From: Kuafuiihalomonas sp050331295
GTDB lineage: Bacteria > Myxococcota > Kuafuiibacteriia > Kuafuiibacteriales > Kuafuiibacteriaceae
Direction: 5' to 3'
Assembly: GCA_050331295.1 (NCBI GenBank)
Contig: JBHJGZ010000012.1
Location: 59,237 to 123,236, forward strand
DNA: 64,000 nucleotides
Below the pieces are notes generated by a model. That model was not told the origin of the DNA. It saw nothing but the letters and a program-made list of their open reading frames with translations, and did no database searches. The translations under genes were made by a program, and so were the position numbers. Positions 42,976-52,117 of the stretch are shown here, piece after piece. Positions within the stretch are counted from its first letter, which is position 1. Each line of letters begins with the position of its first letter.

Positions 42976-43734
42976 TTGAAACATCGCGCAGACCGATTGC
43001 TCGCAGCGTCGGGACTCGTCCCCGACGTTCACACTGCACAGGGGTTGATCATGAAAGGGGACGTCCTATGGGCGCTCCCCGGGAGCCCTTCCGAAAAGAA
43101 GGTGCTGAGCCCGGGCGAGCAGCTTCCCGAGACGAGTCGATTCCGCTTGAAGACCCAGCCTCGGCGCTTCGTTTCGCGGGCCGGAGAAAAGCTGGCAGCG
43201 GGTCTCGACGCGTTTTCCATCGACGTCGCGGACAAGAGCGCCGTCGACATCGGAATCAGCACCGGGGGCTTCACGGACTGCCTCCTGCAGCGAGGGGTAA
43301 GCTCTGTGCTCGGCGTGGATGTGGCTTACGGCATCCTGGCTCAGAAGGTCCGGTTGGACCCGCGTGTTCGTCTCTTGGAAAGAACGAACGCCCGTCACCT
43401 CGATGCCGAAACCGCGGGTGGCCCTTTTGACGTTCTCGTTGCAGACGTTTCGTTCATCTCCCTTCGAACGCTCATGCCGACGTTTCGGGGCTTGCTTCGA
43501 CCGGGTGGCGACGCGGTGCTCCTGGTCAAACCGCAGTTCGAGGCATCACCGGAAGAGGTGGATGGAGGCATCCTGCGCAGTACCGACGTCTCGGAACGAA
43601 TCGTCCGTGATGTGACGCAAACGGCCCTCGACTCCGGCTTTTCAAGCTACGGCCATATCCCGAGTCCCATCCTCGGCAGCAAAGGGAATCAGGAATACCT
43701 GCTGGGGCTCCACCTGGCCTTCGAATCTTTTTGA
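42976..43734 (+). CDS. tlyA: TlyA-family rRNA methyltransferase/hemolysin-like
   Basis: TlyA/HlyA family 2'-O-methyltransferase acting on 16S and 23S rRNA (C1409/C1920 in mycobacteria). 252 residues from TTG 42976, which has a GAGG Shine-Dalgarno six bases upstream; the longer open frame overlaps xseB without homology. N-terminal S4 RNA-binding domain (KHRADRLLAASGLVPD, about 1-60), hinge RRFVSRAGEKLAAGLDAF, then an FtsJ-like Rossmann fold with SAM motif DIGISTGGFTDCLL (91-104), VDVAYGILAQKV and LVADVSFISL; terminal KPQFEAS and GSKGNQEYL are family motifs. End of the xse operon, ahead of a strong terminator. Confidence 0.93.
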   Translation: MKHRADRLLAASGLVPDVHTAQGLIMKGDVLWALPGSPSEKKVLSPGEQLPETSRFRLKTQPRRFVSRAGEKLAAGLDAFSIDVADKSAVDIGISTGGFTDCLLQRGVSSVLGVDVAYGILAQKVRLDPRVRLLERTNARHLDAETAGGPFDVLVADVSFISLRTLMPTFRGLLRPGGDAVLLVKPQFEASPEEVDGGILRSTDVSERIVRDVTQTALDSGFSSYGHIPSPILGSKGNQEYLLGLHLAFESF

Positions 43735-43864
43735 TGCGAAAACGCGGCCTGGGAATGAAGGCCCGTTTGCATCGGTTTCGCCAACGAGGGTCGGTGTTCC
43801 GATTCTCGCCGGAGACGCGGCGGTTCGACCCCTCCCCGGGCCGCCGACGTCGATGGAGCTTCTC

Positions 43865-43909
43865 GGGCGGGTCCGAGTTGGGGCAGTCTCGGGCCCGCCC
43901 CCTTTTTTT
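43865..43909 (+). terminator. Rho-independent terminator after xseA-xseB-tlyA
   Basis: A 13-base stem GGGCGGGTCCGAG/CTCGGGCCCGCCC (one T-G wobble) with a 10-base loop is followed by seven T at 43903-43909. It ends the xseA-xseB-tlyA transcript before ldcA. Confidence 0.9.
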
Positions 43910-43968
43910 CTTCTTGGCCGATTGCACCGACTCATCTGACGGTTCTCACTCCTGGAGCCCCGCCTGAG

Positions 43969-44844
43969 ATGCGTATCGGAATCTTCGCACTCTCGGGTCC
44001 CATCTCACCGACTCGATACGCGTCCGGGGTAGGCCTTCTGCGCTCCTGGGGCCACGATGTCATCGAGGCGCCCGGCATCGACGCACATGACGGCTATCTT
44101 GCAGGCTCCGATCGTCACCGCTTGAATGGATTCTCTACGCTCTTGAATCGAGCGGACCTTGATCTGCTGATGGCGGCTCGAGGTGGCTACGGCGTTCACC
44201 GGATCCTACCCGCCCTCAACTGGGGGGCGCTGGGGCCCAGCACACCACCGATCCTGGGATTCTCGGATCTCACCGCCCTCCACGTGGCGCGGTGGACCCA
44301 GACTGGCGCTTTTGGACTTCACGGACCGGTGGTGACCCAACTCGGAGCCTTGACGAAGGAAGAGCAGCTTTCTCTGAAGGAAACCCTCCACCAATGCGCG
44401 TCTCGCCACCGACGCCCGCCCGAGGTGAAGCTGAGCGGCGATCGCGTCATCGTGCCGGGCCGAGCCCGTGGCGTTCTGTTCGGCGGCAATGTGGCGCTCC
44501 TCGCCTCCCTCGTTGGGACGCCGTTCAGTCGGTGGCCAGCGGACACTCTGCTGGTGCTGGAAGACACTGGCGAAGCACCGTACCGACTGGATCGAATGTT
44601 AACCCAGATCGAACTCAGCGGACTCACGCGGCAAGTGCGGGGGGTGGCCGTCGGCGACTTCGTCCGAGGCGATCCACCTTCGGCCGACGCCGCGGCGCTG
44701 CAGACGGTTGAGGAACGGGTGGCACGCTGGAGTGTGCCGGTGCTCAGCGGGGTGCCGGTGGGTCATGGATGGCGAAACCGGGTCTTGCCCCTGGGCGTCC
44801 CCGGCGAACTGGACGCGGATACGTTGTCTCTCCGCACGACCTGA
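43969..44844 (+). CDS. ldcA: LD-carboxypeptidase (S66 family)
   Basis: Serine LD-carboxypeptidase that removes the terminal D-Ala from peptidoglycan tetrapeptides during recycling. 291 residues, usual size. N-terminal Rossmann-like half with LMAARGGYGVHRILPAL; nucleophile S99 in LGFSDLTAL (most members have GYSD); catalytic E198 in LLVLEDTGEAPYRLDRML; H266 in VPVGHGWRN. No signal peptide, so cytoplasmic. It lies just after the tlyA terminator and seven bases before the beta-lactamase-fold gene, with which it probably shares a transcript. Confidence 0.93.
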   Translation: MRIGIFALSGPISPTRYASGVGLLRSWGHDVIEAPGIDAHDGYLAGSDRHRLNGFSTLLNRADLDLLMAARGGYGVHRILPALNWGALGPSTPPILGFSDLTALHVARWTQTGAFGLHGPVVTQLGALTKEEQLSLKETLHQCASRHRRPPEVKLSGDRVIVPGRARGVLFGGNVALLASLVGTPFSRWPADTLLVLEDTGEAPYRLDRMLTQIELSGLTRQVRGVAVGDFVRGDPPSADAAALQTVEERVARWSVPVLSGVPVGHGWRNRVLPLGVPGELDADTLSLRTT

Positions 44845-44851
44845 ATCTCGG

Positions 44852-45847
44852 ATGCTGTACGGGATGCTTCAGCGCGCGGTTGCCGAAGGCGTGGCACCGG
44901 CGATCCAGCTCGTGGTGCACAAGGACGGCGACGTCGTCTTCGACGCGGCGTTCGGTACTGCGGGTCGGGGCGAGCCGTTGCAGCGACACCACGTCTTCGA
45001 CCTGGCGTCCTTGACGAAACTCTGGACCACCCTCGCGTTCGCGGAGCTCTGGCGACTCGGACTGGATCATCTCGACCACCGAATCGAAGGGGCTCCCCCC
45101 CACGTCTCGGTAAAGTCCATCTTGCGGCACGACGCAGGCTATCCTGCCCACCGTCGCTTCGACCGAGAGCTCGGACAGATCCGGCCTGGGACGTACGCCG
45201 CGTACGAGCGAGTGGTCGATCTCTGCCGGCAGACGCCGACCGCGACCGACGGGCGGGTGCGCTACAGCGACCTGGGCTTCATCTTGCTCGGGGAACGCAT
45301 CGAGAGACTCTCGGGACGGACGTTGGCCAGCTGGTTCGAGACGGAAGAAGGCTTGGTCGCATTCGACCGTCGTCGAGGCCCTCGCCGCGTGCCGGGCCAT
45401 GTGGTGCCGACGAAGATGGGGAACTCAGGCTTTGTGCACGACGACAACGCCCGAGCCATGGGCGGCGTGGCCGGACACGCCGGACTCTTTGGAGCGGCCT
45501 ACCGGGTGGCCGCCTGGGCGCAGCGCGCGCTGGATGCCTACGCGGGCACCGAATCCCCTGGATTCGTGCCGGATATCATCCAGCGCCTGTGGGACGAGCC
45601 GGGACCGAGGGGACTGGGCTTCGACCGCGCTACGCCCGGCGGGACCGCGCCAGGTTGGTCGCGTCGGGCCGTCGGGCACCTGGGCTTCACCGGCACCAGC
45701 CTGTGGATCGAGCCGGAGCAGCGGCTCATTGCCGTCCTCCTCAGCAACCGGGTGCTGGGCCGCTTCGGACCCGACGCCATCCGAAGCCTGCGCCGGCGCA
45801 TCCACGGAGAGGTGCTCCGGCGCTGGGGGGTCCCCCCTCTCCTTTGA
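44852..45847 (+). CDS. Beta-lactamase/transpeptidase-fold serine hydrolase
   Basis: Soluble serine hydrolase of 331 residues, class C beta-lactamase/DD-peptidase-like. Catalytic S53-x-x-K56 in LASLTKLW, second motif Y138-S-D140 (RYSDLGF, Tyr-x-Asn replaced by Tyr-x-Asp as in esterase-type members), and a third HLGFTG (H-x-G). No signal peptide was found, so a cytoplasmic esterase or amidase is more likely than a secreted beta-lactamase. ATG 44852 is eight bases after ldcA's stop; the frame upstream overlaps ldcA and has no homology. It ends five bases from the convergent SDR-cupin gene. The substrate cannot be assigned. Confidence 0.85.
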   Translation: MLYGMLQRAVAEGVAPAIQLVVHKDGDVVFDAAFGTAGRGEPLQRHHVFDLASLTKLWTTLAFAELWRLGLDHLDHRIEGAPPHVSVKSILRHDAGYPAHRRFDRELGQIRPGTYAAYERVVDLCRQTPTATDGRVRYSDLGFILLGERIERLSGRTLASWFETEEGLVAFDRRRGPRRVPGHVVPTKMGNSGFVHDDNARAMGGVAGHAGLFGAAYRVAAWAQRALDAYAGTESPGFVPDIIQRLWDEPGPRGLGFDRATPGGTAPGWSRRAVGHLGFTGTSLWIEPEQRLIAVLLSNRVLGRFGPDAIRSLRRRIHGEVLRRWGVPPLL

Positions 45848-45852
45848 AGCAC

Positions 45853-46887
45853 TCAGAGGCTCTCTCGGGTCGAAAACGCCAGCCTCACGGTGGTGACAGG
45901 CAACAGGCGCCCAGCGCGGACCGCGGCCATGTCTCCCTTCGCCAACACTTGGTCTGGCTGGCCGGTGCATTCGAAGAGGAGCTTGCCCTCCTCGACCCGG
46001 ACAATGCCCGGCGCCGGCACCCGCCACGGTGCACCGGGCTGAAGCTCGACCACTCGTACGCACAGCTCGTCGAGGCGCACCGCGGTCTCGGCTCCCGAGG
46101 CCGTCGCCGCAGGCTCGGGAGATCCAGCTGTGGGCTGGTCTCGCGCCGTCCACTTCAGCGGCGTCCGGTCGAAAGGCGGAAGCGGAGGATCGGTGGGTCG
46201 AAGGACCGCGGAAGGCGCCCATTCCACCTGGTCCGAGACCATCGGCGGGGCCGCGAGCTCGGCCGCCAAGCGACGCACCAAATCCTCGGCCCACACGCCG
46301 GGCCCATCGGAGCTGGCATGGACCACTCCGGTCCGCTTCGCGTCCAACCAGCCCACCAGGGCCACACCGAGATCGAAGGCGCGAATGGGAGAGATGCGGG
46401 AGGACCTCGGAAAAGCCCGACCGTCTCGCACGTCTTCCTGCATACCCTCGACCCAAGGTCCGCTCCTCACCACCAAAGCTCGGCCGCGACTGGCCCGCGA
46501 CACGAAGACCTCGCCCCGGAACGCTGCTTCTGCAAACGGTGCCATGGGGCTCGCCTCGTCTTGGACGCCAAAAGGACCGCCCGCGGCGCCAAACACGTCC
46601 GCCACCGAAAGATAACAAGGCACCGCGTCGAACTCGAGGGCAGCCGCCGCCATGTTGATGGCGGCCTCCGAGCTGATTCGGAAAGCTCGATCCGGATCTC
46701 GCTCCGCGTTCTCGGCGTCTCTCCAGGCGGCCAGAATCACGGCCCGTGGTCGAAACCGTGCCACCACCTCTCGGACGTCCCGCATCGATGTGATCTCGAC
46801 TTCGACCTGCTCGGCTTCGGCAGCGCTCTTGCACCCGGCCGTGACGGCTTCGAGACCCGCAACCGGTGACGACAGAATCAGGATCAT
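45853..46887 (-). CDS. RmlD/SDR-like protein fused to a cupin-like domain
   Basis: Protein of 344 residues. The first ~250 resemble RmlD-type NAD-dependent sugar epimerase/reductases (RPRAVILAAWRDAENAERDPDRAF, YLSVADVFGAAGGPF, ISPIRAFDLGVALVGWLD), but the Gly-rich nucleotide loop is not seen and the expected Tyr-x-x-x-Lys is replaced in PFAEAAFRGE, so it is probably catalytically changed or inactive. After a Pro/Ala linker, residues about 275-340 look like a cupin (VVELQPGAPWRVPAPGIVRV, LLFECTGQPDQVLAKGDMAAV). ATG overlaps the SPOR gene's stop by four bases (ATGA). Last gene of the 52961-45853 run. Function unknown. Confidence 0.7.
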   Translation of the reverse strand: MILILSSPVAGLEAVTAGCKSAAEAEQVEVEITSMRDVREVVARFRPRAVILAAWRDAENAERDPDRAFRISSEAAINMAAAALEFDAVPCYLSVADVFGAAGGPFGVQDEASPMAPFAEAAFRGEVFVSRASRGRALVVRSGPWVEGMQEDVRDGRAFPRSSRISPIRAFDLGVALVGWLDAKRTGVVHASSDGPGVWAEDLVRRLAAELAAPPMVSDQVEWAPSAVLRPTDPPLPPFDRTPLKWTARDQPTAGSPEPAATASGAETAVRLDELCVRVVELQPGAPWRVPAPGIVRVEEGKLLFECTGQPDQVLAKGDMAAVRAGRLLPVTTVRLAFSTRESL

Positions 46888-47537
46888 GGGTAGCCCACCA
46901 CCAACGGTTGCTCATCGACACGACGTGCCCATTCTCGACTCAGTCGTTCCGCCTGCTGCTTCGTATCCACGTGACCGACCCGCAGTCGCGTGAACGTGCC
47001 TCGGCCCGGGATTTCCACCGTCGAAAGGAAGATGGGTTCTCGGACCGCGGAAAGGGAGCGCAAGAAGGCGACTGCTTCTTCCCGAGAGGGAAATGCTCCG
47101 ATCTGCACGCCCCAACCCGATTCGGGCACCCTCTCGGTCCACTCGATCGGTGCAGCGGACTCGGTCTTCGTGGACTCGGGTTCCGTGGATTCGTCCTGCT
47201 CGGATGAGTTCTCCGCCGGTACAGCGGATGCCGGAGCTTCGCTTGCCGTCGATGCATCCGCGAACCCCACCGAGTCTTCTCCGCCCGCATCCGGCTCGAC
47301 TCCCGCCGCTTCCCGGTCGGCGCTCGTCGCGACGTCCAGCGGCGGGTCCTGGACCGCTGGGAAGTCGGCTTCGACAGGCTCCGCCTCGACCCATCGGGCG
47401 CCGGGGGCCCCCCACCACGTTCCCAGCGCGAAAGCGGCCACCAACGTGGCGACCCATCCCATCGGGAGCCAGACCATCACCCACCGCGGGACCGCGATGT
47501 CGATGGTACCATGCTGGTTGCGCTTCACCCGGAACAT
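46884..47537 (-). CDS. SPOR-domain membrane protein
   Basis: Single-pass inner-membrane protein of 217 residues with a C-terminal peptidoglycan-binding SPOR domain. Transmembrane helix about 21-42 (VMVWLPMGWVATLVAAFALGTW), acidic Glu/Ser/Ala-rich periplasmic linker (45-140), SPOR at about 141-215 (GWGVQIGAFPSREEAVAFLRSL, TFTRLRVGHVDTKQQAERL). SPOR domains recognise denuded glycan strands at division sites, so a septal location is likely. Coupled by ATGA to the SDR-cupin gene; six bases after the FG-GAP-like lipoprotein gene. Confidence 0.88.
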   Translation of the reverse strand: MFRVKRNQHGTIDIAVPRWVMVWLPMGWVATLVAAFALGTWWGAPGARWVEAEPVEADFPAVQDPPLDVATSADREAAGVEPDAGGEDSVGFADASTASEAPASAVPAENSSEQDESTEPESTKTESAAPIEWTERVPESGWGVQIGAFPSREEAVAFLRSLSAVREPIFLSTVEIPGRGTFTRLRVGHVDTKQQAERLSREWARRVDEQPLVVGYP

Positions 47538-47543
47538 GAGAGC

Positions 47544-49799
47544 TCAGCCCGGATCGCTGAAGATCCAGATTCGACGGTCGGGCCGGGAGACCATCACGAT
47601 GTCCGTCAAGCCGTCCGCATCGATGTCCCGACAATCCAGAGGGCCTCCGGCTTCGGCATCTGTTTCGAGCCGGTCGGTCACGACGCCGAGACCTCCAAAC
47701 CGATCGTTTCGAATGAGTCGCACGACGCCGTCCGAGGCAGAGGAAAGCGCCAGATCTGTGGCTCCGTTTCCATCGAAATCACCGGAGCATGCGCCGGCGG
47801 GTTCGAAGTCGAGGTCGAAGCGCCTACATACATCCGCCGAATCGAGATCGAGCTGTAGGCTGGACACGGCGGCCTCGTCGGAGGAAGCCAGCACGCCGAG
47901 ACATCCGCGCGGCTCCGCTCGCGAGATGAGCCCGCAGCCCCCTTCGAGCCGTTCGCAGGGGAGGCGCGACCAATAAAGAAGATCGGGTCGCGGCGCCTCG
48001 AGCTCTAGCCCCGGGTCGATGTCGGCCACAAAGAGTCCATCGAAGCGATCGTTGACCCGCCTCGAAACACGATGGGTGTATCGGTAGCCGGCTCCCACGA
48101 CAAAATCCAAACCTCCGGCCGCACCGAGGACGAAGACTTGGGCCGAGGCATCCAGAGTGACCAGGTTCCGAGGAGCCGCAGTCGTGAGGGGAGGACCCGC
48201 AGGCACGGCAGGCGGGATCGGTCTCCCGCACAAGTCGCTGCGTTCCGGGAACGAGGGCGCAATGGCTTCACAGAACGGCAGCGGCGGGGCGGCGCAGCCG
48301 GGGTCCGTAGCGAGCGGACCGTCCCGGCATGCACATCGCGTTGGGTCGAACAAAACGCCGAGTGGTCCACTCCGGGTGGCGATCTCGATCGCCGGCTCGA
48401 TGTCCTCACACGCGCCGTCGATCGGACTGCATCGCTCGCCCGGAGGGCAAGCGCAGTTGTCCAAGCAAGCGATGCCGCCGAACAACCGGCCGCGGGTGGC
48501 GACCGCGAAACGGTTTGGCACATCTTCCGGGTCTTGCATCCCCATCAGCGGCTCCACCGCCACTGCGGTCGACCCAGTCGTCACGTACCGGGAATCGACC
48601 ACCAGATTCTTCGTCCCGTCCGAACGCCACAACGAAAGCTCACTGGCCTCGCAGACACAAGACACTCCCTGGTCGTCTTCGCACCGGCAAGAATCGCCTG
48701 CCGAGCACGCCACCACCGAACAGTCCGAGGTGCGGGCACTCAAGGTCACCAGTCGAGCCGGCTCACCCGGAAGATCGACCAAGCGGAGGTCCACCGGCAC
48801 GCGGCCGAACTGCGCTTTCGTCGGCACCGGTTCCCTCAGGCGCCAAATGACGGTCAGCATACTGACCGCGGTGGCTTCCGTCGGCTCGACGAGGAGTTCA
48901 CCCAACGTACAGGCCCCGTCTGGACCGCACGAGAGGAGGGCTCCATCCACTTGTCCATCGAGGTCGAAGTCTCCCGTCACGAAGTCCACCGGCCGCCCGC
49001 CGGGGACCGGTGGAATCACCTCGATGCGGGAGAAAACCATGGGCGAGAGGCGCGTCAATCTCACCTGCACATCTGGCAAACCTTCCCCAGAGAGTCCGAC
49101 CATGGCGACTCCGCTCTCGCTGATGCGGCCGAGAATCGACAAGCTGCCGTCAGCCCTCGAGCGGTAGGTCACGCTCGCCGCTTCGAGTTCGAGCCGAGCA
49201 CCCCCCGGCTCCACGTGGACAGCGACCGGGTAGCCGGGAAGCACCACCGCTCGCCGGCTCCCTTCGGCGTTTCGTGGATCGGGTGCAATAACCCGGCCCC
49301 TGATCTCGAACGCGTCCGCTACCGTCATGGAGGACCCACTTTCGAGCTCGAGCCGCGTCCCTTGGGGCCGCACGAAACGCATCGTCACCAGAGCATCACC
49401 TTCCGTATCGAATCGGTCTGAGCAACCCTCGAACACCGGTGCCGCGTCGGCTTGGACGCTCGCGAATCCGCGGACATAGACGATGCCCCTCCCGGAGGGA
49501 ATCTGTTCCAGTCGTACGGCGCTCTCGAACCAAGCATTCTGACATTGGGTCTGGTCTTCCGGTGCACATCGAAAGTCTCCTTGCGTCAAAGGTTCTACAT
49601 CGGGCCGTTCGCCTCGCGCTGCAGTTCCACTGAAATCCCCGTCGCAGGAAAGACTCGAAACGGAATCCACGTACACCGACAGCGTCAAACGTCGAACCGC
49701 GTCTCGGGCTTCGGAGTTTGGAAACTGCAGACGGATCGGCACTTCACCGGGACCACAGCTCGAGAGGATTGCGGCCAGAGTGAGCCAAGCCGACCTCAC
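47544..49799 (-). CDS. Cys-rich FG-GAP/VCBS-like lipoprotein (paralog A)
   Basis: Lipoprotein of 751 residues from GTG 49799 (VRSAWLTLAAILSSC, lipobox LSSC, Cys15), overlapping the upstream stop (GTGA). Likely outer-membrane-anchored and extracellular. It has Ca-binding FG-GAP/VCBS-like blade motifs (VTGDFDLDGQVDGAL; CSGDFDGNGATDLALSSASDG; CRDIDADGLTDIVMV), and a Cys-rich EGF-like middle (CSAGDSCRCEDDQ, ACLDNCACPPGERC). The mature start IRLQFPNSEARDAVRRLTLSV resembles paralog B upstream. Similar Cys-rich propeller lipoproteins are common in Myxococcota; ligand and role are unknown. Confidence 0.82.
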   Translation of the reverse strand: MRSAWLTLAAILSSCGPGEVPIRLQFPNSEARDAVRRLTLSVYVDSVSSLSCDGDFSGTAARGERPDVEPLTQGDFRCAPEDQTQCQNAWFESAVRLEQIPSGRGIVYVRGFASVQADAAPVFEGCSDRFDTEGDALVTMRFVRPQGTRLELESGSSMTVADAFEIRGRVIAPDPRNAEGSRRAVVLPGYPVAVHVEPGGARLELEAASVTYRSRADGSLSILGRISESGVAMVGLSGEGLPDVQVRLTRLSPMVFSRIEVIPPVPGGRPVDFVTGDFDLDGQVDGALLSCGPDGACTLGELLVEPTEATAVSMLTVIWRLREPVPTKAQFGRVPVDLRLVDLPGEPARLVTLSARTSDCSVVACSAGDSCRCEDDQGVSCVCEASELSLWRSDGTKNLVVDSRYVTTGSTAVAVEPLMGMQDPEDVPNRFAVATRGRLFGGIACLDNCACPPGERCSPIDGACEDIEPAIEIATRSGPLGVLFDPTRCACRDGPLATDPGCAAPPLPFCEAIAPSFPERSDLCGRPIPPAVPAGPPLTTAAPRNLVTLDASAQVFVLGAAGGLDFVVGAGYRYTHRVSRRVNDRFDGLFVADIDPGLELEAPRPDLLYWSRLPCERLEGGCGLISRAEPRGCLGVLASSDEAAVSSLQLDLDSADVCRRFDLDFEPAGACSGDFDGNGATDLALSSASDGVVRLIRNDRFGGLGVVTDRLETDAEAGGPLDCRDIDADGLTDIVMVSRPDRRIWIFSDPG

Positions 49800-52117
49800 G
49801 GTTCGAGCCCCAGTATCGTGAGTGCTCCACCCTCCCGACACGCGAAAACCAGCTCGTCGCGCCCGTCCCGGTCCATGTCCTGGACCACGAACTCGTCGAG
49901 CAAGTCACAGGACTGCGCACCTTCGACCAGATCCACCACGTCCACCGGCGGCCCCAGCGTTTCCGCGAAGCCTCCCCGACCGTCTCCGATGGTCACCGTC
50001 AGTCGTCGTCGATTGGCATGCATCCAAATCAAGTCACGAACACCATCTCCGTCGACGTCGCCCACCTGGATCTCCAGCACCTCTCCCAGAATGACTCCGT
50101 CGGCCCGGGAGAAGAGTCGGCCGCTTCTGGGAGATCCTTCGAACAAGTCTCGAATGCCCGCCGCTCGCTCTTCCCCGCCCCGAACCCAGAACACCGGGTC
50201 TTCCGAGAGCGGCCGCCGATCCGAAAACACCAGATCATCAAACCCCGGGCAGTCGGTCGCTCCAGCCGGGCAACTCAACGGAATGCTGCGCAGTGCCCGA
50301 ACCTCGAAACTCGGTCCTAGACGCTCCGTTCCACCACACCCGATGCGGAAGCCGAGAGCTTCGGTTTCCGTTCCGTATCGGACTTGAAGACCTCGGTCCG
50401 ACGCCAACGCCACATCCAGGGCTGGACCGGCTCCGAAGTTCAAGAGGTGATAGCTTTGGTTGAAGGGCGTGATCTTCGAGCATTCACAGCTTCGATGTCC
50501 CGTCGAGAAATACGGAGGCTCTGGCTGCCCGTACCACGTCGTGAAGCCGCCCGAACGAGGCGTCGCGCCGGTGAGGTCGGTCAGACCGTCAGCGTTCACG
50601 TCGGCTGCACGAAGCTCGGCCAGCTCGCCGGGTTCTACGGTGAGCTCGCAGGAACACAGGGCATCCTGACATCGGCCTTCAACACATGCTTCGCCGAGGC
50701 CGCAATCATCCTGGGCGGCACACGCATCGAGACTCCCACACGTGCAGGACGCACACGGTTGGTCCAGGACGGCGTGGGCAGTCAGCTGGACGCCGTTCCA
50801 AGAAAAGACGTCGATGACCACGTTGTGGTCCGCGATCCTCTCATCGCTCGCGTCGGTCGCGCGGGTCCAACGAGAGGCGACGGCCACGAACCGACGGCCT
50901 GCCCCAGCTTCGAACGAGACCACGTCCATCCCGATTCGGTCGGCGAGCTGGACCGACGCGGTGCGCGTGGCCGCCGGGCCGGAGACCACGACCGCAGTCG
51001 TCATCGGAACATCGCTGGGATCGGAAGAGGAGCGGAGTACGACGAGCGCGTCGTCGGATGGGACCGCCGCCATTCGGCTGGCATCTCCCAATCCTCGAAC
51101 ACTCGTCTCGTGCACCACCGAGCCTACTGCCGGTACGCACCGCACGTCGAGGGGCATGCTGGTTTCGGGCCGCCCAAAGATTCGAGCCTCCATCGAAGCA
51201 CTGGACCCGATCGGACATCGACGGCTCTCCAGCGCTGGGCGAGCCTCACCAAAACGATTGGTCAAGACCAGTTGACGAGCTGGCTGGAGATCTCCGGAGC
51301 TTCGAAACTCCACCACCGCATCGGCAAGGGAAGCGAGCTCTGGACACGGTGCCTCACAATCAAAACACGATTGACCGGGAGGCACATCGCCACAGAGTCG
51401 AGTAACGAGACAGGCCACCGGTCCCGGCCGCATGGTGCCTTGCTCGGGGGCCGCTCCCCTCGAACACACCCTGAGTTCGAACTCCGGGCTCGAGGGCGGC
51501 GCCATGATGACCTCGCGACTGGCCTGGGGCGTTCCCTGGCTTCCACCGATCGGGGGGCATGCCGCTGTCACCTCGGCGTCGAGATCCGAATCCGGATGCC
51601 GGCCCGAGAGAGTACGCACGCAGTAGCAGCCGAGAAGCAGCGTCGAGGGTCTCCGTGACTGGGGAGGGCCGGTTCCGAACCGCACCGCCGGACCTCGCGC
51701 CTCGACCAGGACCGCCGTCGCGCCCCACGGATTTCGTTCGGTGCCCACCGGACGGGGGAAAGAAAACTCCAGATCGTGGACGAGGGGATACTCGAAATCT
51801 TGCTGGACTCGATGCGCCGGAACGTCCTCGGTTTGGACTTCGGCTCCAACTTCGAGCGCGCGCAGCGGAGCAAATGTCGACAGTCGTGCACAGGGGACCA
51901 AGGTCTCATCGCCGGACGCGTTCGACACGATGGGATCCAACACCGTGACCACCAGACGCTCCACGAGTTCGGCCTCCTCACTGGACGGGAAGACGAGCCG
52001 AACCTCCTCGTTGACGTCCGAACATCCGAGGAAAGCTCCGAGCAGGATGCCAACCGACAACGTTCTTCCGGCTCGAACCGGGAGGCTCCGTTCAAGGACT
52101 GCCCGTGGGAGTCGCAT
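49796..52117 (-). CDS. Cys-rich FG-GAP/VCBS-like lipoprotein (paralog B)
   Basis: Lipoprotein of 773 residues from ATG 52117 (hydrophobic LSVGILLGAFLGC, lipobox FLGC); ATG 52141 would add eight residues. It shares the N-terminal block EVRLVFPSSEEAELVERL with paralog A and the same layout: beta-rich N-terminal half, Cys-rich EGF/Dickkopf-like segment (CGSLDACAAQDDCGLGEAC) and FG-GAP-like motifs (ADVNADGLTDLTGATP; GDVDGDGVRDLIWMHANRR; QDMDRDGRDELVFACREGG). Its start lies inside the end of the upstream gene and its stop overlaps the start of paralog A. The pair looks like a local duplication. Likely surface or outer-membrane; function unknown. Confidence 0.82.
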   Translation of the reverse strand: MRLPRAVLERSLPVRAGRTLSVGILLGAFLGCSDVNEEVRLVFPSSEEAELVERLVVTVLDPIVSNASGDETLVPCARLSTFAPLRALEVGAEVQTEDVPAHRVQQDFEYPLVHDLEFSFPRPVGTERNPWGATAVLVEARGPAVRFGTGPPQSRRPSTLLLGCYCVRTLSGRHPDSDLDAEVTAACPPIGGSQGTPQASREVIMAPPSSPEFELRVCSRGAAPEQGTMRPGPVACLVTRLCGDVPPGQSCFDCEAPCPELASLADAVVEFRSSGDLQPARQLVLTNRFGEARPALESRRCPIGSSASMEARIFGRPETSMPLDVRCVPAVGSVVHETSVRGLGDASRMAAVPSDDALVVLRSSSDPSDVPMTTAVVVSGPAATRTASVQLADRIGMDVVSFEAGAGRRFVAVASRWTRATDASDERIADHNVVIDVFSWNGVQLTAHAVLDQPCASCTCGSLDACAAQDDCGLGEACVEGRCQDALCSCELTVEPGELAELRAADVNADGLTDLTGATPRSGGFTTWYGQPEPPYFSTGHRSCECSKITPFNQSYHLLNFGAGPALDVALASDRGLQVRYGTETEALGFRIGCGGTERLGPSFEVRALRSIPLSCPAGATDCPGFDDLVFSDRRPLSEDPVFWVRGGEERAAGIRDLFEGSPRSGRLFSRADGVILGEVLEIQVGDVDGDGVRDLIWMHANRRRLTVTIGDGRGGFAETLGPPVDVVDLVEGAQSCDLLDEFVVQDMDRDGRDELVFACREGGALTILGLEP

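Noticed and set aside
43731..43967. Possible 78-residue gene after tlyA
   Set aside because: It contains the 13-base stem and T-run terminator, has low-complexity Arg/Ser text and no homology.
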